Shown here one piece after another: positions 1-7,534 of a stretch of 64,000 nucleotides of DNA (within the stretch, counting starts at the first letter, position 1; every line of letters begins with the position of its first letter). The position numbers and the translations under genes are program-made. The stretch comes from Pedobacter frigiditerrae. GTDB taxonomy: Bacteria; Bacteroidota; Bacteroidia; Sphingobacteriales; Sphingobacteriaceae. The notes under the pieces are model-generated. The model saw only the letters and a list, made by a program, of their open reading frames with translations. It made no database searches and had not been told where the DNA came from. The stretch lies in NCBI RefSeq assembly GCF_032678705.1, contig NZ_JAVTSS010000002.1, positions 1 to 64,000 of the forward strand, written 5' to 3'.

Positions 1-125
1 ATCACACAGCTTTTATTTGCAATTAAATACCTAACTATATGAATAACAATAGGAAAAATTTATGATTAGCAATTTCGGATATGGCGATGGAAGGGAAAAG
101 GTTGTTATTAGCACTGGTTTTGCCA

Positions 126-290
126 CCTAAACCCGACATTAACGTAAATACTTTTTACAGTGCCAATTTATTAATCCGATGAATATTTGCATTGTAGATG
201 TTATTCATCGAACGAATTAACAGAAGTTGCACAAAAAGATTGTAGTGATTGGCGGGACTTTCCGTAAAAAGATGCAGTAATTTGCTTTTC
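126..290 (-). repeat. Dispersed noncoding repeat, copy A
   Basis: Read on the minus strand, this stretch carries blocks found again near 25.9, 30.4 and 55.7 kb: a GAAAAGCA start, GGAAAGTCCCGC, ATCACT followed by CAATCTTTTTG, then a hairpin, then CGTTAATGTCGGGTTTAG. The inner hairpin has arms CGATGAATA (177-185) and TATTCATCG (202-210). The repeat starts at the stop codon of the CoA-binding protein gene at 290. The rest of 1-125 shows no gene. The family is defined only by comparing copies in this window, so the edges are approximate. Confidence 0.6.
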
Positions 291-649
291 TAATACTGAC
301 CTATACTTAATAACACCAATGTACAAGCTTCAACAGGTTCTATATCATGTAAGTCGAGCATTTTTTCGAAATCAGGATTTTCTGTGCCTGGGTTAAAAAT
401 TACTCTTTTAGGTTTAGTTTCTAATATATAATCGAAATAATTCTTTTGTATATCAGGACCTATATATAAGGTTATTGTATCTATATCGTTATAAGGAGTT
501 TCAGGTTTTTCGATTTTAACGCCCGCTACCTCCCCTTGTTTAACTCCTATGTTAACAATTGGGTGTCCTTTAGCGGTTAACATATGAGCCGCCCTATAAG
601 CATATCTATCTGCGTTTGGAGTTGCTCCTATAATTAAAGTCTTTTTCAT
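290..649 (-). CDS. CoA-binding (Rossmann-fold) domain protein
   Basis: This 119-residue protein is a stand-alone CoA_binding_2 (YccU-like) domain. The N-terminus has a beta strand running into a GATPNADRYAYRAA nucleotide-binding loop, then a GHPIVNIG strand. The middle part resembles the family pattern of an invariant hydrophobic strand followed by acidic and proline-rich segments, and the C-terminal region has a conserved Cys within EACTLVLL. Such proteins bind CoA or a nucleotide in the cytoplasm, but their physiological role is not established. It lies 9 bases after the DinB-like gene and is probably co-transcribed with it. The length matches the family. Function beyond ligand binding is not inferable here. 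Confidence 0.8.
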   Translation of the reverse strand: MKKTLIIGATPNADRYAYRAAHMLTAKGHPIVNIGVKQGEVAGVKIEKPETPYNDIDTITLYIGPDIQKNYFDYILETKPKRVIFNPGTENPDFEKMLDLHDIEPVEACTLVLLSIGQY

Positions 650-658
650 AATATGATT

Positions 659-1126
659 CTAAAATTTTAACAATAAAGCAATTTGACCTGAATGATAAGC
701 GTGATGTTGAATTAATCCGTTAATGAGTTGGGCATTATTTACTCCAGAACCTAATGAAGGATTTCGTTCATCTTTTACCTCATTTGACCAGTGAGAAAAA
801 TTTAAATCACCTAAAGTTTCTATTAGCTTTTGATTGGCAGACTTAAATTGATTCAATATTTCATTCCATTCGGTTTCTGACATTTTTGTAGGAATTGGCC
901 AATCTCCCCTTATGGGTTCTTTTGCAGTTCCTCCATTTATTCTGTCCAGCACTTCTTCTGTCCAAGATGTTAAATGCAAAACAAGCTCTGCAATGGAGTG
1001 TGCATTCGGTATGGGATGCGTGAAAACTTTATCTGCATTAGCTGTTTCAAGCAAACTCAATGCATTGCCACCGTGCCAAGCATCGCCATTATATGCTTTT
1101 TGGAGTTCGTCCACTAAATTTATCAT
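659..1126 (-). CDS. DinB-like superfamily protein
   Basis: A 155-residue all-helical protein of the DinB/YfiT-like fold. The superfamily binds a metal through three histidines: here candidates are the His in HSIAELVLH near residue 43-50 and the two in the C-terminal HHAYHSGQIALLL segment near 140-150. That last segment is the clearest family signature. Members include DNA-damage-inducible proteins and thiol-dependent S-transferases, so the exact reaction cannot be named. It is the first gene of a likely two-gene unit with the CoA-binding protein, 9 bases downstream. Length is usual for the family. Confidence 0.75.
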   Translation of the reverse strand: MINLVDELQKAYNGDAWHGGNALSLLETANADKVFTHPIPNAHSIAELVLHLTSWTEEVLDRINGGTAKEPIRGDWPIPTKMSETEWNEILNQFKSANQKLIETLGDLNFSHWSNEVKDERNPSLGSGVNNAQLINGLIQHHAYHSGQIALLLKF

Positions 1127-1162
1127 AAATAGGATAATTTATAGTTATAACGTTTAAAATTA

Positions 1163-2701
1163 TTAATTGTTTAAAATGGCATTTGCACAATTGACACCAT
1201 CTATGGCAGCAGAGACAATTCCACCTGCGTAACCTGCGCCTTCTGCACAAGGATATAAACCATTAATTTGTGGATGTTGGTAGGTTTCTTTATTTCTAGG
1301 AATACGAACAGGGGAAGAAGTTCTACTTTCTACACCGACCAAAATGGCTTCATTTGTATAATAACCTTTCATCTTTTTGCCAAACAATGGTAATGCTGCT
1401 TTTAAGCTTGAGGCTACAAATTCTGGCAGAATATTATCTAACATCACACTTTTTGTACCCGGTAAGTAAGAATTTTTGGGCAAATCGATGGACAATCTGT
1501 TTTCTACAAAGTCTATCATCCGCTGTGCGGGAGCTACAAGATTGCCACCGCCGGCTTCAAAAGCTAGCTGTTCTATCTCAGATTGAAAGTTTAACATCCT
1601 CAAGGGATCATAACCTTGTACATCATCTAAAGTAACCTGAACTACGGTGCCAGAATTAGCAAAAGGATTATTTCGTTTAGAAGGAGACCAACCATTTACC
1701 ACAATTTCGTCTTGTCCGGTAGCGCAGGGAGCAATTATCCCCCCTGGACACATACAAAAAGAAAACACGCCTCTGGTTTTTACCTGCTCTACCATACTAT
1801 AATATGCAGGAGGCAAAAATTCACTTCTTATATCGCAATGATATTGAGCACTATCAATAATTTGCTGAGGATGCTCTATCCTTACGCCTAATGCAAAAGG
1901 TTTAGCTTCAATTAAGATATTCTTTTGATGAAGTAATTCGTAAATATCTCTTGCCGAGTGACCTGTTGCTAAGATAACTGAATTTGACAAGAGCTCTTGT
2001 TCTTGGTTAATGATTACGCCTTTAATCTTTACATCATCAATGATGAAATCTGTTAATTTGGAATCAAAAAGCACCTCACCACCTGCATTTTGAATTGTTT
2101 CTCTAATTGCAGTAATAATATGAGGGAGTCTATTTGTACCAATATGTGGACGAGCGTCAATTAAAATATCTTCATCAGCACCATGTTGTACAAAAATTTG
2201 CAATACCTTATTGATATCTCCACGTTTGTTGGAACGAGTATATAACTTACCATCAGAATAAGTGCCTGCACCACCTTCGCCATAACAGTAATTAGATTCG
2301 GTATTTACCAATCCTTGTTTATTGATAGCTGCTAAATCTCTTCGACGCTGTTTAACATCTTTACCTCTTTCTATTACGATTGGTTTTAATCCATTTTCGA
2401 TGCATTGTAAAGCGGCAAACAACCCTGCAGGGCCAGCGCCAACTATAATTACTGTTTTAGTATCCGTTACTTTTTGGTAAGTAATTATAGATTCTTCCTT
2501 AATTGGAGAATCATCAATATATGCCCTTACCTGTAAGCGATAAATGACTTTTCGTGAACGAGCATCTATTGAACGTTTTAAAACTTCGTGATGCTTGATT
2601 GTAGAAATATCAACCTTTAAAGCTCTAGAAAGGTTTTGAAGAATGATTTGCTCATTAGCAATATGCTCTGGAGCAATGGTGATTTCGATTTCTTTTTGCA
2701 T
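1163..2701 (-). CDS. FAD-dependent dehydrogenase (COG2509-like)
   Basis: A 512-residue cytoplasmic flavoprotein. A dinucleotide-binding motif GAGPAG lies at residues 88-93 and is followed by an ERG strand end that would bind the FAD ribose. A second conserved block, CYGEGGAGTYSDGKL, sits near residue 140, and the C-terminal CAEGAGYAGGIVSAA closes the FAD site as in this family. The first 80 residues form a small extra N-terminal domain typical of COG2509 proteins. Substrate and pathway are unknown for the family. The gene is monocistronic, and a TAnnTTTG box lies 32 bases before the ATG. Confidence 0.8.
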   Translation of the reverse strand: MQKEIEITIAPEHIANEQIILQNLSRALKVDISTIKHHEVLKRSIDARSRKVIYRLQVRAYIDDSPIKEESIITYQKVTDTKTVIIVGAGPAGLFAALQCIENGLKPIVIERGKDVKQRRRDLAAINKQGLVNTESNYCYGEGGAGTYSDGKLYTRSNKRGDINKVLQIFVQHGADEDILIDARPHIGTNRLPHIITAIRETIQNAGGEVLFDSKLTDFIIDDVKIKGVIINQEQELLSNSVILATGHSARDIYELLHQKNILIEAKPFALGVRIEHPQQIIDSAQYHCDIRSEFLPPAYYSMVEQVKTRGVFSFCMCPGGIIAPCATGQDEIVVNGWSPSKRNNPFANSGTVVQVTLDDVQGYDPLRMLNFQSEIEQLAFEAGGGNLVAPAQRMIDFVENRLSIDLPKNSYLPGTKSVMLDNILPEFVASSLKAALPLFGKKMKGYYTNEAILVGVESRTSSPVRIPRNKETYQHPQINGLYPCAEGAGYAGGIVSAAIDGVNCANAILNN

Positions 2702-2732
2702 AGTTCATGTCGAGTTTTTATCTCGAATAGTA

Positions 2733-2740
2733 CAAAAATA
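2733..2740 (-). promoter_or_regulatory. Candidate -7 box for the FAD-dehydrogenase gene
   Basis: Minus-strand TATTTTTG matches the Bacteroidota -7 element TAnnTTTG and is placed 32 bases before the ATG at 2701. I do not see a TTTG -33 element at the right spacing, so the call rests on one box. Confidence 0.4.
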
Positions 2741-2908
2741 CAGTTTTCAAATTACAGTTGACAGTTTTTGACAAGATTTGCAATTAGGCTTTATTTAGTA
2801 TATTAGTGTAGCATTTATGGCAACTTGTCAGTATTTTGTCTTCTTTAGTAACAAGGTATGAATATTGATATCTAAATTGAAATAGAAACCTAAAAAACAA
2901 AAATAGAA

Positions 2909-3496
2909 ATGAAAAAACCGGTAATCTTTGGAATAATTGGAGTTGTAATTTTAATAGCACTAATTGGTGGGTGTAATAGCTACAATGGTTTAGTTGCATC
3001 CGATGTTGAGGTCCAGAACAAATGGAGCCAAGTAGAAACACAGTATCAACGTAGATCTGATTTAATACCTAACTTAGTGAGTACCGTAAAAGGTGCTGCA
3101 AAATTTGAGCAGGGTACATTAACCGCCGTTGTTGAAGCTCGTGCTAAAGCTAGTCAGATAAAAGTAGACCCAAGTCAATTAACACCTGAAAATATTGCCA
3201 AATATCAACAAGCTCAAGGTCAAGTAGGACAAGCTTTAAGTCGTTTGATGGTTTTAACAGAAAACTATCCAGAACTTAAGGCTACTCAACAATTTAGCGA
3301 TCTTTCTGTTGCCTTAGAAGGTACCGAAAATAGAATCGCAACATCTCGTAAAGATTTCAATGATGCTGTTAAAGGATACAACACTAGCATTAGGTCGTTC
3401 CCAAGCAATATATGGGCAAAAATGTTTGGCTTCAAAGAGAAGTCAGGATTTGTTGCTGAAGTAGGCGCAGAAAAAGCACCAACTGTAGCATTTTAG
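2909..3496 (+). CDS. LemA family protein
   Basis: A 195-residue protein with one N-terminal hydrophobic segment (about residues 5-22) ending in GGCNSYN, which could be a membrane anchor or a lipobox. The LemA signature RRSDLIPNLV follows near residue 49, and the rest is long alpha helix, as in the LemA helical bundle. LemA proteins are membrane-anchored with a periplasmic helical domain; their biochemical role is unknown. Two TPM-domain genes follow directly, a very common LemA-TPM arrangement that suggests a shared envelope function. The start is chosen for the Lys-rich signal-type N-terminus. Confidence 0.9.
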   Translation: MKKPVIFGIIGVVILIALIGGCNSYNGLVASDVEVQNKWSQVETQYQRRSDLIPNLVSTVKGAAKFEQGTLTAVVEARAKASQIKVDPSQLTPENIAKYQQAQGQVGQALSRLMVLTENYPELKATQQFSDLSVALEGTENRIATSRKDFNDAVKGYNTSIRSFPSNIWAKMFGFKEKSGFVAEVGAEKAPTVAF

Positions 3497-3514
3497 TTGT
3501 AAAATAACATAATT

Positions 3515-3554
3515 AGGGTAATGTGTGTTTTAATAACAGAACACATGTTACCCT
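3515..3554 (+). terminator. Weak hairpin after the lemA-type gene
   Basis: AGGGTAA at 3515 pairs with TTACCCT near 3547-3553, with an imperfect extension, and is followed by a short T-rich run. It could partly terminate transcription after the LemA gene, with read-through into the TPM genes. Confidence 0.35.
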
Positions 3555-3576
3555 TTAATTTTATAAAAACATTTAT

Positions 3577-4020
3577 ATGCCTTTTTTCACAACAGAAGAA
3601 CAAGAATTAATAGCCAATGCCATTGCAGATGCTGAAAAAGCAACTTCAGGAGAAATTAGAATAGCTGTAGAAAAAAACTGCCATGGCAGTGCTTTCGAAA
3701 GAGCAACCGAATATTTTGCCGAGTTAGGCATGGATAAAACAGCGCAACACAATGGCGTACTTATCTATTTAGCTTATGCCGACCACAAATTTGCTATTAT
3801 TGGCGATAGAGGAATTGATACAGTTGTACCAGATGATTTTTGGGAAACAACACAAGTTGCAATGAAAGCTCATTTTTTAAGTGGCAATATTGCTGAAGGA
3901 ATTATTGCAGGAGTAGCACTTGCTGGTGAGAAACTTGCCTTATTTTTTCCTTATCAAAGTGGTGATGTAAATGAGCTGCCGAATGACATTATTTATATGG
4001 ACCAAGATGAAACCAAATAA
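3577..4020 (+). CDS. TPM domain protein
   Basis: A 147-residue protein made of one TPM (Psb32/MOLO-1/YgcG) domain. It starts FFTTEEQELIANAIADAEKATSGEIRIAVEK, in which the SGEIR strand is characteristic, and has a GVLIYLAYADHKFAIIGDRGI core near residues 60-80. There is no signal peptide or membrane segment, so this copy looks cytoplasmic, unlike its neighbour. The next gene starts one base after its stop, so they are translationally close. Domains of this type have been linked to phosphatase activity or membrane-protein assembly, but the role here is open. Confidence 0.8.
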   Translation: MPFFTTEEQELIANAIADAEKATSGEIRIAVEKNCHGSAFERATEYFAELGMDKTAQHNGVLIYLAYADHKFAIIGDRGIDTVVPDDFWETTQVAMKAHFLSGNIAEGIIAGVALAGEKLALFFPYQSGDVNELPNDIIYMDQDETK

Positions 4021-4021
4021 A

Positions 4022-4804
4022 ATGAAAAAATTAGCACTCTTACTTTTATTTACTTTTGGTTATTTTCTTGCTTCTGCCCAAGAGTTTCCTACAAAACCAA
4101 ATACACTGGTTAACGATTATACCAACACTTTAAGTGCCGGTCAAATACAACAATTAGAGCAAAAACTAGTTGCATTGGACGATTCGACTTCTAATCAGAT
4201 ATCTGTAGTACTGGTTAAGACAGTTGGGGATTATGATATTAATGAATATGCCCTTGAACTTGGTCGCAAATGGGGAATTGGCGGTAAAGGAAAAAACAAT
4301 GGTGTTATCTTATTAATTGCCATTGGTGATAGAAAGATGTCTATCCAAACTGGATACGGATTAGAAGGTGCTTTACCTGACGTATACACCAAAAGAATTA
4401 TAGAAAATGATATCAAGCCATTTTTTAAAACCGGTGACTATTATGCAGGGATTGATGCTGGAACTAATTCGATTATTTCGGTAATTAAGGGCGAATACAA
4501 AAATGATAATCCAAAATCTAAATCACGGGGTGGCAGAGGCAGCGCAGGATTTATTGTGCTCATCATCATTATTATCATCGCAGTTGTTATTAGAAAAGGT
4601 GGTGGCGGTGGCGGAAGTCAAGTTATTGGCGGACGTGGTGTTGCAGAAGCCCTATTGTTTGGAGCATTATTAGGAGGCAGTGGTCGTAATTCTGGCGGAA
4701 GTGGTTTTGGTGGTGGTTTTGGAGGCGGAAGCAGTGGTGGAGGAGGATTTGGCGGATTTGGAGGTGGAAGTTTTGGTGGTGGCGGTAGCAGTGGTAGTTG
4801 GTAA
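4022..4804 (+). CDS. Secreted or membrane TPM domain protein with Gly-rich tail
   Basis: A 260-residue protein. A signal peptide (about residues 1-20, ending ASAQ) leads into a TPM domain at roughly 30-150, including ISVVLVKTVGDYDINEYA and KNNGVILLIAIGDRKMSIQTG. A hydrophobic segment of Ile and Val (about 175-190) is a membrane span, followed by a tail dominated by Gly, Ser and Phe that ends SSGSW. This YgcG-like layout puts the TPM domain in the periplasm. An upstream in-frame ATG at 3971 lies inside the previous gene and would spoil the signal peptide, so 4022 is preferred. It forms an operon with the LemA and first TPM genes. Confidence 0.85.
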   Translation: MKKLALLLLFTFGYFLASAQEFPTKPNTLVNDYTNTLSAGQIQQLEQKLVALDDSTSNQISVVLVKTVGDYDINEYALELGRKWGIGGKGKNNGVILLIAIGDRKMSIQTGYGLEGALPDVYTKRIIENDIKPFFKTGDYYAGIDAGTNSIISVIKGEYKNDNPKSKSRGGRGSAGFIVLIIIIIIAVVIRKGGGGGGSQVIGGRGVAEALLFGALLGGSGRNSGGSGFGGGFGGGSSGGGGFGGFGGGSFGGGGSSGSW

Positions 4805-4858
4805 GTTTAATTTACTATTTAAGAATTACGATTTTACATTGACATACAAGTATATCAT

Positions 4859-5245
4859 ATGTACAGAAGAGACCTAATTACAGCAGAAATAGAAAAGCTT
4901 GCTCAGGTTTTAGCCAGAATAATGGGGTTAAAACTTGAGCTTAAGTTAGACGAAGCAGAATTACTGTTTAATGAAACAATGTTGAATAGCTTTTCACTTT
5001 CTAATTCTATATTATATAACAAGGATAATTCTTCCTTTGAAAAATGGCTAAATGAATCTGACCTCCCTGCTGAAAAACTAGATTCTTTAAGTGAATTTTT
5101 GTATTATCAATTAAGCACTAGCATAGAACAAAATCAAATTATCGCACCGAAATTGAATCAAATTTACGAGCACTTATCAAACAAGCATAAAATTGTGCAT
5201 TTGGTAAACATGCATCGTCAAAAAATAATTCAACAATATTTATAA
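4859..5245 (+). CDS. Conserved hypothetical protein
   Basis: A 128-residue, mostly helical soluble protein that I do not recognise. It begins MYRRDLITAEIEKLAQVL and has several Leu-rich helices (EAELLF, KLDSLSEFLYYQL). There is no signal peptide, membrane segment or metal-binding motif. It lies 4 bases before the NUDIX gene and on the same strand as the LemA/TPM run, so co-translation with the NUDIX enzyme is likely. A role beside that enzyme would be inference only. Confidence 0.6.
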   Translation: MYRRDLITAEIEKLAQVLARIMGLKLELKLDEAELLFNETMLNSFSLSNSILYNKDNSSFEKWLNESDLPAEKLDSLSEFLYYQLSTSIEQNQIIAPKLNQIYEHLSNKHKIVHLVNMHRQKIIQQYL

Positions 5246-5249
5246 ATAA

Positions 5250-5789
5250 ATGGAAATTTTAAAGTGGCAAAAAATTGCTTCTAAATATTTAGTAAAAGAA
5301 AAGTGGGCTACTTTAAGAGTTGATACTTGCAAATTACAAAATGGAAGTATTAAGGACGATTATTACGTACTTGAATATCCAAATTGGGCGAATGCTGTTG
5401 CACTAACAATAGAAGGCAAAATAATTCTAGTAAGACAATATCGCTTTGCGGCAGATATAATCTCTTTAGAAGTACCAGGTGGAGTTATTGATGACGGCGA
5501 AGAACCAGAAGCTGGAATAATACGAGAATTACAAGAAGAAACTGGCTATAGTTTTGAAAGCTGTGAATTAATTGCTACGCTATATCCTAATCCTGCAACA
5601 TCAACCAACAAGACTTTTACTTATCTGTTAAAAGGTGGCGTTAAAACTCACGAACAACATTTAGATGAACACGAGATTTTAAATGTTGAGGAATATACAA
5701 TTGAAGAAGTGAAGCAACTTTTAAAGGATAATAAAATAGACCAAGCTTTACATGTTGCCGCTTTGTATTATGGATTGATGCATGTGTAA
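5250..5789 (+). CDS. NUDIX hydrolase (ADP-ribose pyrophosphatase-like)
   Basis: A 179-residue cytoplasmic enzyme. The complete Nudix box runs from G78 to Y100 with E84, R92, E93, E96 and E97 all in place, the set that binds the metal and activates water. An N-terminal beta domain before it and the VRQYRFAA strand near residue 61 are typical of ADP-ribose or nucleoside-diphosphate-sugar pyrophosphatases. The substrate cannot be fixed from sequence. A strong terminator hairpin follows 11 bases after the stop, closing the run that starts at the LemA gene. Confidence 0.85.
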   Translation: MEILKWQKIASKYLVKEKWATLRVDTCKLQNGSIKDDYYVLEYPNWANAVALTIEGKIILVRQYRFAADIISLEVPGGVIDDGEEPEAGIIRELQEETGYSFESCELIATLYPNPATSTNKTFTYLLKGGVKTHEQHLDEHEILNVEEYTIEEVKQLLKDNKIDQALHVAALYYGLMHV

Positions 5790-5800
5790 ATTAATTAATG

Positions 5801-5844
5801 TTTAACAAAAAATGCCCTGAAAATTCAGGGCATTTTTTGTTAAA
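5801..5844. terminator. Strong bidirectional terminator hairpin
   Basis: A perfect 21-base inverted repeat: the arm at 5801-5821 contains AAAAAATGCCCTGAA and pairs with 5824-5844, around a 2-base loop. A GC-rich core is flanked by A and T runs, so it can stop transcription from the NUDIX side and from the convergent dnaA side. Confidence 0.85.
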
Positions 5845-5870
5845 CTCAATTTTTAAAAACACAGCAAAAT

Positions 5871-5900
5871 AGATTGCCACGTCGTTCCTCCTCGCAATGC
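5871..5900. repeat. Short dispersed repeat (GTCGTTCCTCCTCGCAATG type)
   Basis: The sequence AGATTGCCACGTCGTTCCTC followed by CTCGCAATG matches a short intergenic repeat that I know from many Bacteroidota and other genomes. Only one copy lies in this window, just before the 3-prime end of dnaA, so the call depends on prior knowledge rather than on copies seen here. Confidence 0.4.
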
Positions 5901-5910
5901 CGATTAGGTA

Positions 5911-7341
5911 CTAACTCATTTTCAGTTTTTTCTGAATATCGTTAACATAAGCTTTGAATTTTTTATCTGTCTCAATTAAATCTTCAACTGTTTGGCAAGC
6001 GTAGATTACCGTAGAGTGGTCTCTACCTCCAAAAAAAGCACCAATTGTTTTTAATGAAGATTTGGTATGGCTTTTAGACAAATACATTGAAATTTGACGA
6101 GCCTGTACAATTTCGCGTTTACGAGTTTGTGATTTAACCATATCAACAGGAACTTCAAAGTATTCGCACACCAATTTCTGGATGTATTCCATTGAAATTT
6201 CTTTAGAAGTATTTTTGATGAAGTTCTTTAACATCTGTTTAGCCAAGGCCAAATCGATATCTTTTTTATTCAACGTAGACTGTGCTAGTAAAGAAACCAT
6301 TGCTCCTTCTAGTTCACGTACATTGTTATCAATATTGTGCGCTACGTATTCTACCACATCGCTTGGCAATTCAATGCCATCAGCATACATTTTCTTTCTA
6401 AGAATAGCGATACGAACTTCCAAATCTGGCACTTGCAAATCTGCAGATAATCCCCATTTGAAACGGCTTAATAATCTTTCCTCTAATCCCGCTAAATCCT
6501 TAGGTGCCTTATCTGACGTTAAGATAACCTGCTTACCTGATTGATGTAAGTGATTAAAGATATGGAAGAAAATATCTTGAGTTTTTTCTTTACCTGCAAA
6601 GTTGTGTACATCATCCATAATGATTACATCCATTGCTTGATAAAAGTTTACAAAATCGTTAATGGTATTATTCTTTAATGAATCTACAAACTGTTGGCAG
6701 AATTTTTCACAAGAAACGTAGATAACCAATTTATCAGGCATGCTACGTTTAATCTCGTTACCAATAGCTTGTGCCAAATGCGTTTTACCTAAGCCCACAC
6801 CACCATAAATCATTAATGGATTAAATGAAGTGCCGCCTGGTTTTGCCGCTACGGCATATCCTGCAGAACGAGCTAATCTATTACAATCTCCCTCAACATA
6901 GTTTTCGAAAGTGTAATTTGGATTTAACTGTGGATCTACAGTTAACTTTTTCAATCCAGGTATAATAAAAGGATTTTTGATATCCTTATTTATTGATACA
7001 GGAATTGGCATTGATTGCATTTTTGCTTCTGCCCCATTTCCGTTTGAGGGCATATTTGTTGTGTAAGGAGAGCCTGTGTTCGACGACTTGTCGACTACGA
7101 TATTATACTCTAATCTTCCTTCATCTCCCAATTGCTTTTTTACTGTTTTACGAAGCAAGCCCACATAGTGTTCTTCAAGCCATTCGTAAAAAAATAAACT
7201 AGGCACCTGGATGGTTAAAACCTTTCCTTCTAATTTAAGTGCTGATATCGGTTCGAACCAGGTTTTGAAACTTTGGTTCGGAATGTTATCCTTAATTATT
7301 TGGAGACAGTTCTTCCATACTTCGGTACAAGTTTTTTCCAT
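5911..7341 (-). CDS. dnaA: Chromosomal replication initiator protein DnaA
   Basis: A 476-residue AAA+ initiator. Domain I is at residues 1-80 and a variable linker runs to about 125. The AAA+ core follows, with Walker A GGVGLGKT at 180-187, Walker B MDDVH with D243-D244, and a sensor/arginine region LEERLLSRFKWG near 287-298. The C-terminal DNA-binding domain holds the DnaA signature GGRDHSTV at 438-445 and the basic helix SQTRKREIVQARQ near 404. It binds DnaA boxes as ATP-DnaA to open the origin. The upstream region (7342-7534) holds DnaA-box-like sites in a palindromic AT-rich stretch, which suggests autoregulation or an origin. Confidence 0.97.
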   Translation of the reverse strand: MEKTCTEVWKNCLQIIKDNIPNQSFKTWFEPISALKLEGKVLTIQVPSLFFYEWLEEHYVGLLRKTVKKQLGDEGRLEYNIVVDKSSNTGSPYTTNMPSNGNGAEAKMQSMPIPVSINKDIKNPFIIPGLKKLTVDPQLNPNYTFENYVEGDCNRLARSAGYAVAAKPGGTSFNPLMIYGGVGLGKTHLAQAIGNEIKRSMPDKLVIYVSCEKFCQQFVDSLKNNTINDFVNFYQAMDVIIMDDVHNFAGKEKTQDIFFHIFNHLHQSGKQVILTSDKAPKDLAGLEERLLSRFKWGLSADLQVPDLEVRIAILRKKMYADGIELPSDVVEYVAHNIDNNVRELEGAMVSLLAQSTLNKKDIDLALAKQMLKNFIKNTSKEISMEYIQKLVCEYFEVPVDMVKSQTRKREIVQARQISMYLSKSHTKSSLKTIGAFFGGRDHSTVIYACQTVEDLIETDKKFKAYVNDIQKKLKMS

Positions 7342-7423
7342 TGTTATTCGTTAATTTGTTGGTTTTCAGTTCTAATAAGGACATTACGGAGGTGCCCTTT
7401 TGGAACATCGAATATTCAAAAAA

Positions 7424-7532
7424 TTATCAACAAAAAGAACATTTTTTTTAATTAATTTGTAAGTAGTTCAGAAGCAGTATCATAAACTACTTAACCTAAA
7501 TTTTTTGTGTTGATAACTATTTTTTAACCACA
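7424..7532. other. AT-rich palindromic region with DnaA-box-like sites (possible oriC or autoregulatory site)
   Basis: TTATCAACA at 7424-7432 and its reverse complement TGTTGATAA at 7508-7516 face each other around an inverted repeat, AAGTAGTT (7461-7468) and AACTACTT (7485-7492). A third near-match, TTAACCACA, is at 7524-7532. Each differs by one base from TTATCCACA. The interval is very AT-rich, as an unwinding element would be. The location upstream of dnaA supports either an origin or DnaA autoregulation; no strand-composition analysis was possible. Confidence 0.4.
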
Positions 7533-7534
7533 AA

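Noticed and set aside
4680..4877. Frame rich in Val, Glu and Ala overlapping the TPM gene
   Set aside because: It is the +1 shadow of the glycine-rich tail codons (GGN repeats), not a separate gene.
7250..7265. GGTTCGAACC, like a tRNA T-arm
   Set aside because: It is inside the dnaA coding sequence, and no acceptor or anticodon stem can be folded around it.
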